This document shows, piece by piece, positions 15,487-15,821 of a stretch of DNA of 15,821 nucleotides (positions are counted from its first letter, which is position 1; each line of letters begins with the position of its first letter). Source of the stretch: an uncultured Variovorax sp. (lineage in GTDB: Bacteria; Pseudomonadota; Gammaproteobacteria; Burkholderiales; Burkholderiaceae). The translations under genes were made by a program, and so were the position numbers. The notes beneath the pieces are model-generated. The model was given only the letters and a program-made list of their open reading frames with translations. It ran no database searches and was not told where the DNA came from. The stretch spans positions 1-15,821 of the forward strand of contig CAMLCW010000079.1 of NCBI GenBank assembly GCA_946478645.1, given 5' to 3'.

Positions 15487-15821
15487 CTACTTCGATGCGG
15501 GCAGCAGCTTGCGCAACTCGGGCCAGACGTTGTCGAGCAGTTGCGGCTGCGCTTTCGCGTTGGGATGGATGCGGTCGGCCTGGAACAGCGTGAGCGCGTC
15601 GGACGCGTCGGCCACGCCCTTGAGCAGGAAGGGCACGAGCGCGGACTGGGTGGCGCTGGCCACCTTGGCGAACACGGCCTCGAAGCGGCGCGTGTAGTCG
15701 CCGCCGTAGTTCGGCGGCACCTGGATGCCGACGATCAGCACCTTGGCGCCCGCCGCCTGCGCGGCCTTGGTGATCTGCAGCAGGTTGTCCTCGGTGCTTT
15801 GCAGCGGCAGGCCGCGCAGCG
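15487..15821 (-). CDS. tesA: SGNH-hydrolase / TesA-like arylesterase or thioesterase, C-terminal part
   Basis: The last 110 codons of a minus-strand gene are present; the rest lies beyond the right edge. The sequence LRGLPLQSTEDNLLQITKAA is the stretch that follows the GGND block of the TesA/arylesterase subfamily, and IVGIQVPPNYG follows it. The catalytic Asp and His of the SGNH triad are in DRIHPN, with the Asp codon at 15576-15574 and the His codon at 15567-15565. The Ser (GDSL) and Asn blocks are outside the window. E. coli TesA is a periplasmic multifunctional acyl-CoA thioesterase, lysophospholipase and esterase. A signal peptide cannot be judged here, and the physiological substrate is unknown. 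The stop at 15487 faces the small Lys-rich gene across a shared terminator. Confidence 0.87.
   Translation of the reverse strand, partial: LRGLPLQSTEDNLLQITKAAQAAGAKVLIVGIQVPPNYGGDYTRRFEAVFAKVASATQSALVPFLLKGVADASDALTLFQADRIHPNAKAQPQLLDNVWPELRKLLPASK

Noticed and set aside
15195..15697. Possible -1 frameshift at the A-rich stretch around 15245-15260 giving a longer fused product
   Set aside because: The local heptamer is G AAA AAG, not a proper X XXY YYZ site. The -1 frame then runs through the strong terminator and is antisense to the esterase gene.

Overview
The window reads as chromosomal housekeeping DNA from a GC-rich betaproteobacterium. The best fit is Burkholderiales, family Comamonadaceae, close to Variovorax. 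This rests on strong G/C preference at third codon positions, the gene order, recalled protein-level resemblance and an intergenic palindromic repeat of a type I associate with this family. No database search was possible. Nearly every gene is a recognisable core gene. I see no phage, IS element, CRISPR array, tRNA, rRNA or defence island.

Block 1 (1-5852, all +): ispG (5' end just off the left edge), hisS, yfgM-like TPR membrane protein, bamB, der. Gaps are 5-12 bp apart from 48 bp before der. It combines isoprenoid precursor synthesis, histidyl-tRNA charging, secretion and outer-membrane protein assembly, and ribosome assembly.

Block 2 (6018-13172, all +): hfq, hflX, hflK, hflC, a DUF2065/YjeT membrane protein, hisZ, purA and a phosphoribosyltransferase. 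This is the hfq-hflXKC-yjeT-purA superoperon known from enterobacteria, with hisZ inserted before purA and a salvage-type phosphoribosyltransferase after it. A strong intrinsic terminator separates hfq from hflX, and -10-like elements recur inside the series, so it is probably several overlapping transcription units.

Block 3 (13173-15821): a palindromic intergenic repeat lies between the convergent phosphoribosyltransferase gene and a VOC (glyoxalase-fold) gene. The VOC gene diverges from a metC-type cystathionine beta-lyase gene. A separately promoted small Lys-rich protein follows, then a bidirectional terminator and the 3' end of a TesA-like SGNH esterase on the minus strand, cut by the right edge.

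I found no convincing undescribed system. The items most worth a second look are the small Lys-rich protein, the palindromic repeat, the hfq/hflX terminator next to an SD-less TTG start, and the recurring NAATCCC -10-like motifs at a near-constant distance from start codons. Many long minus-strand reading frames are high-GC shadows and were left out.
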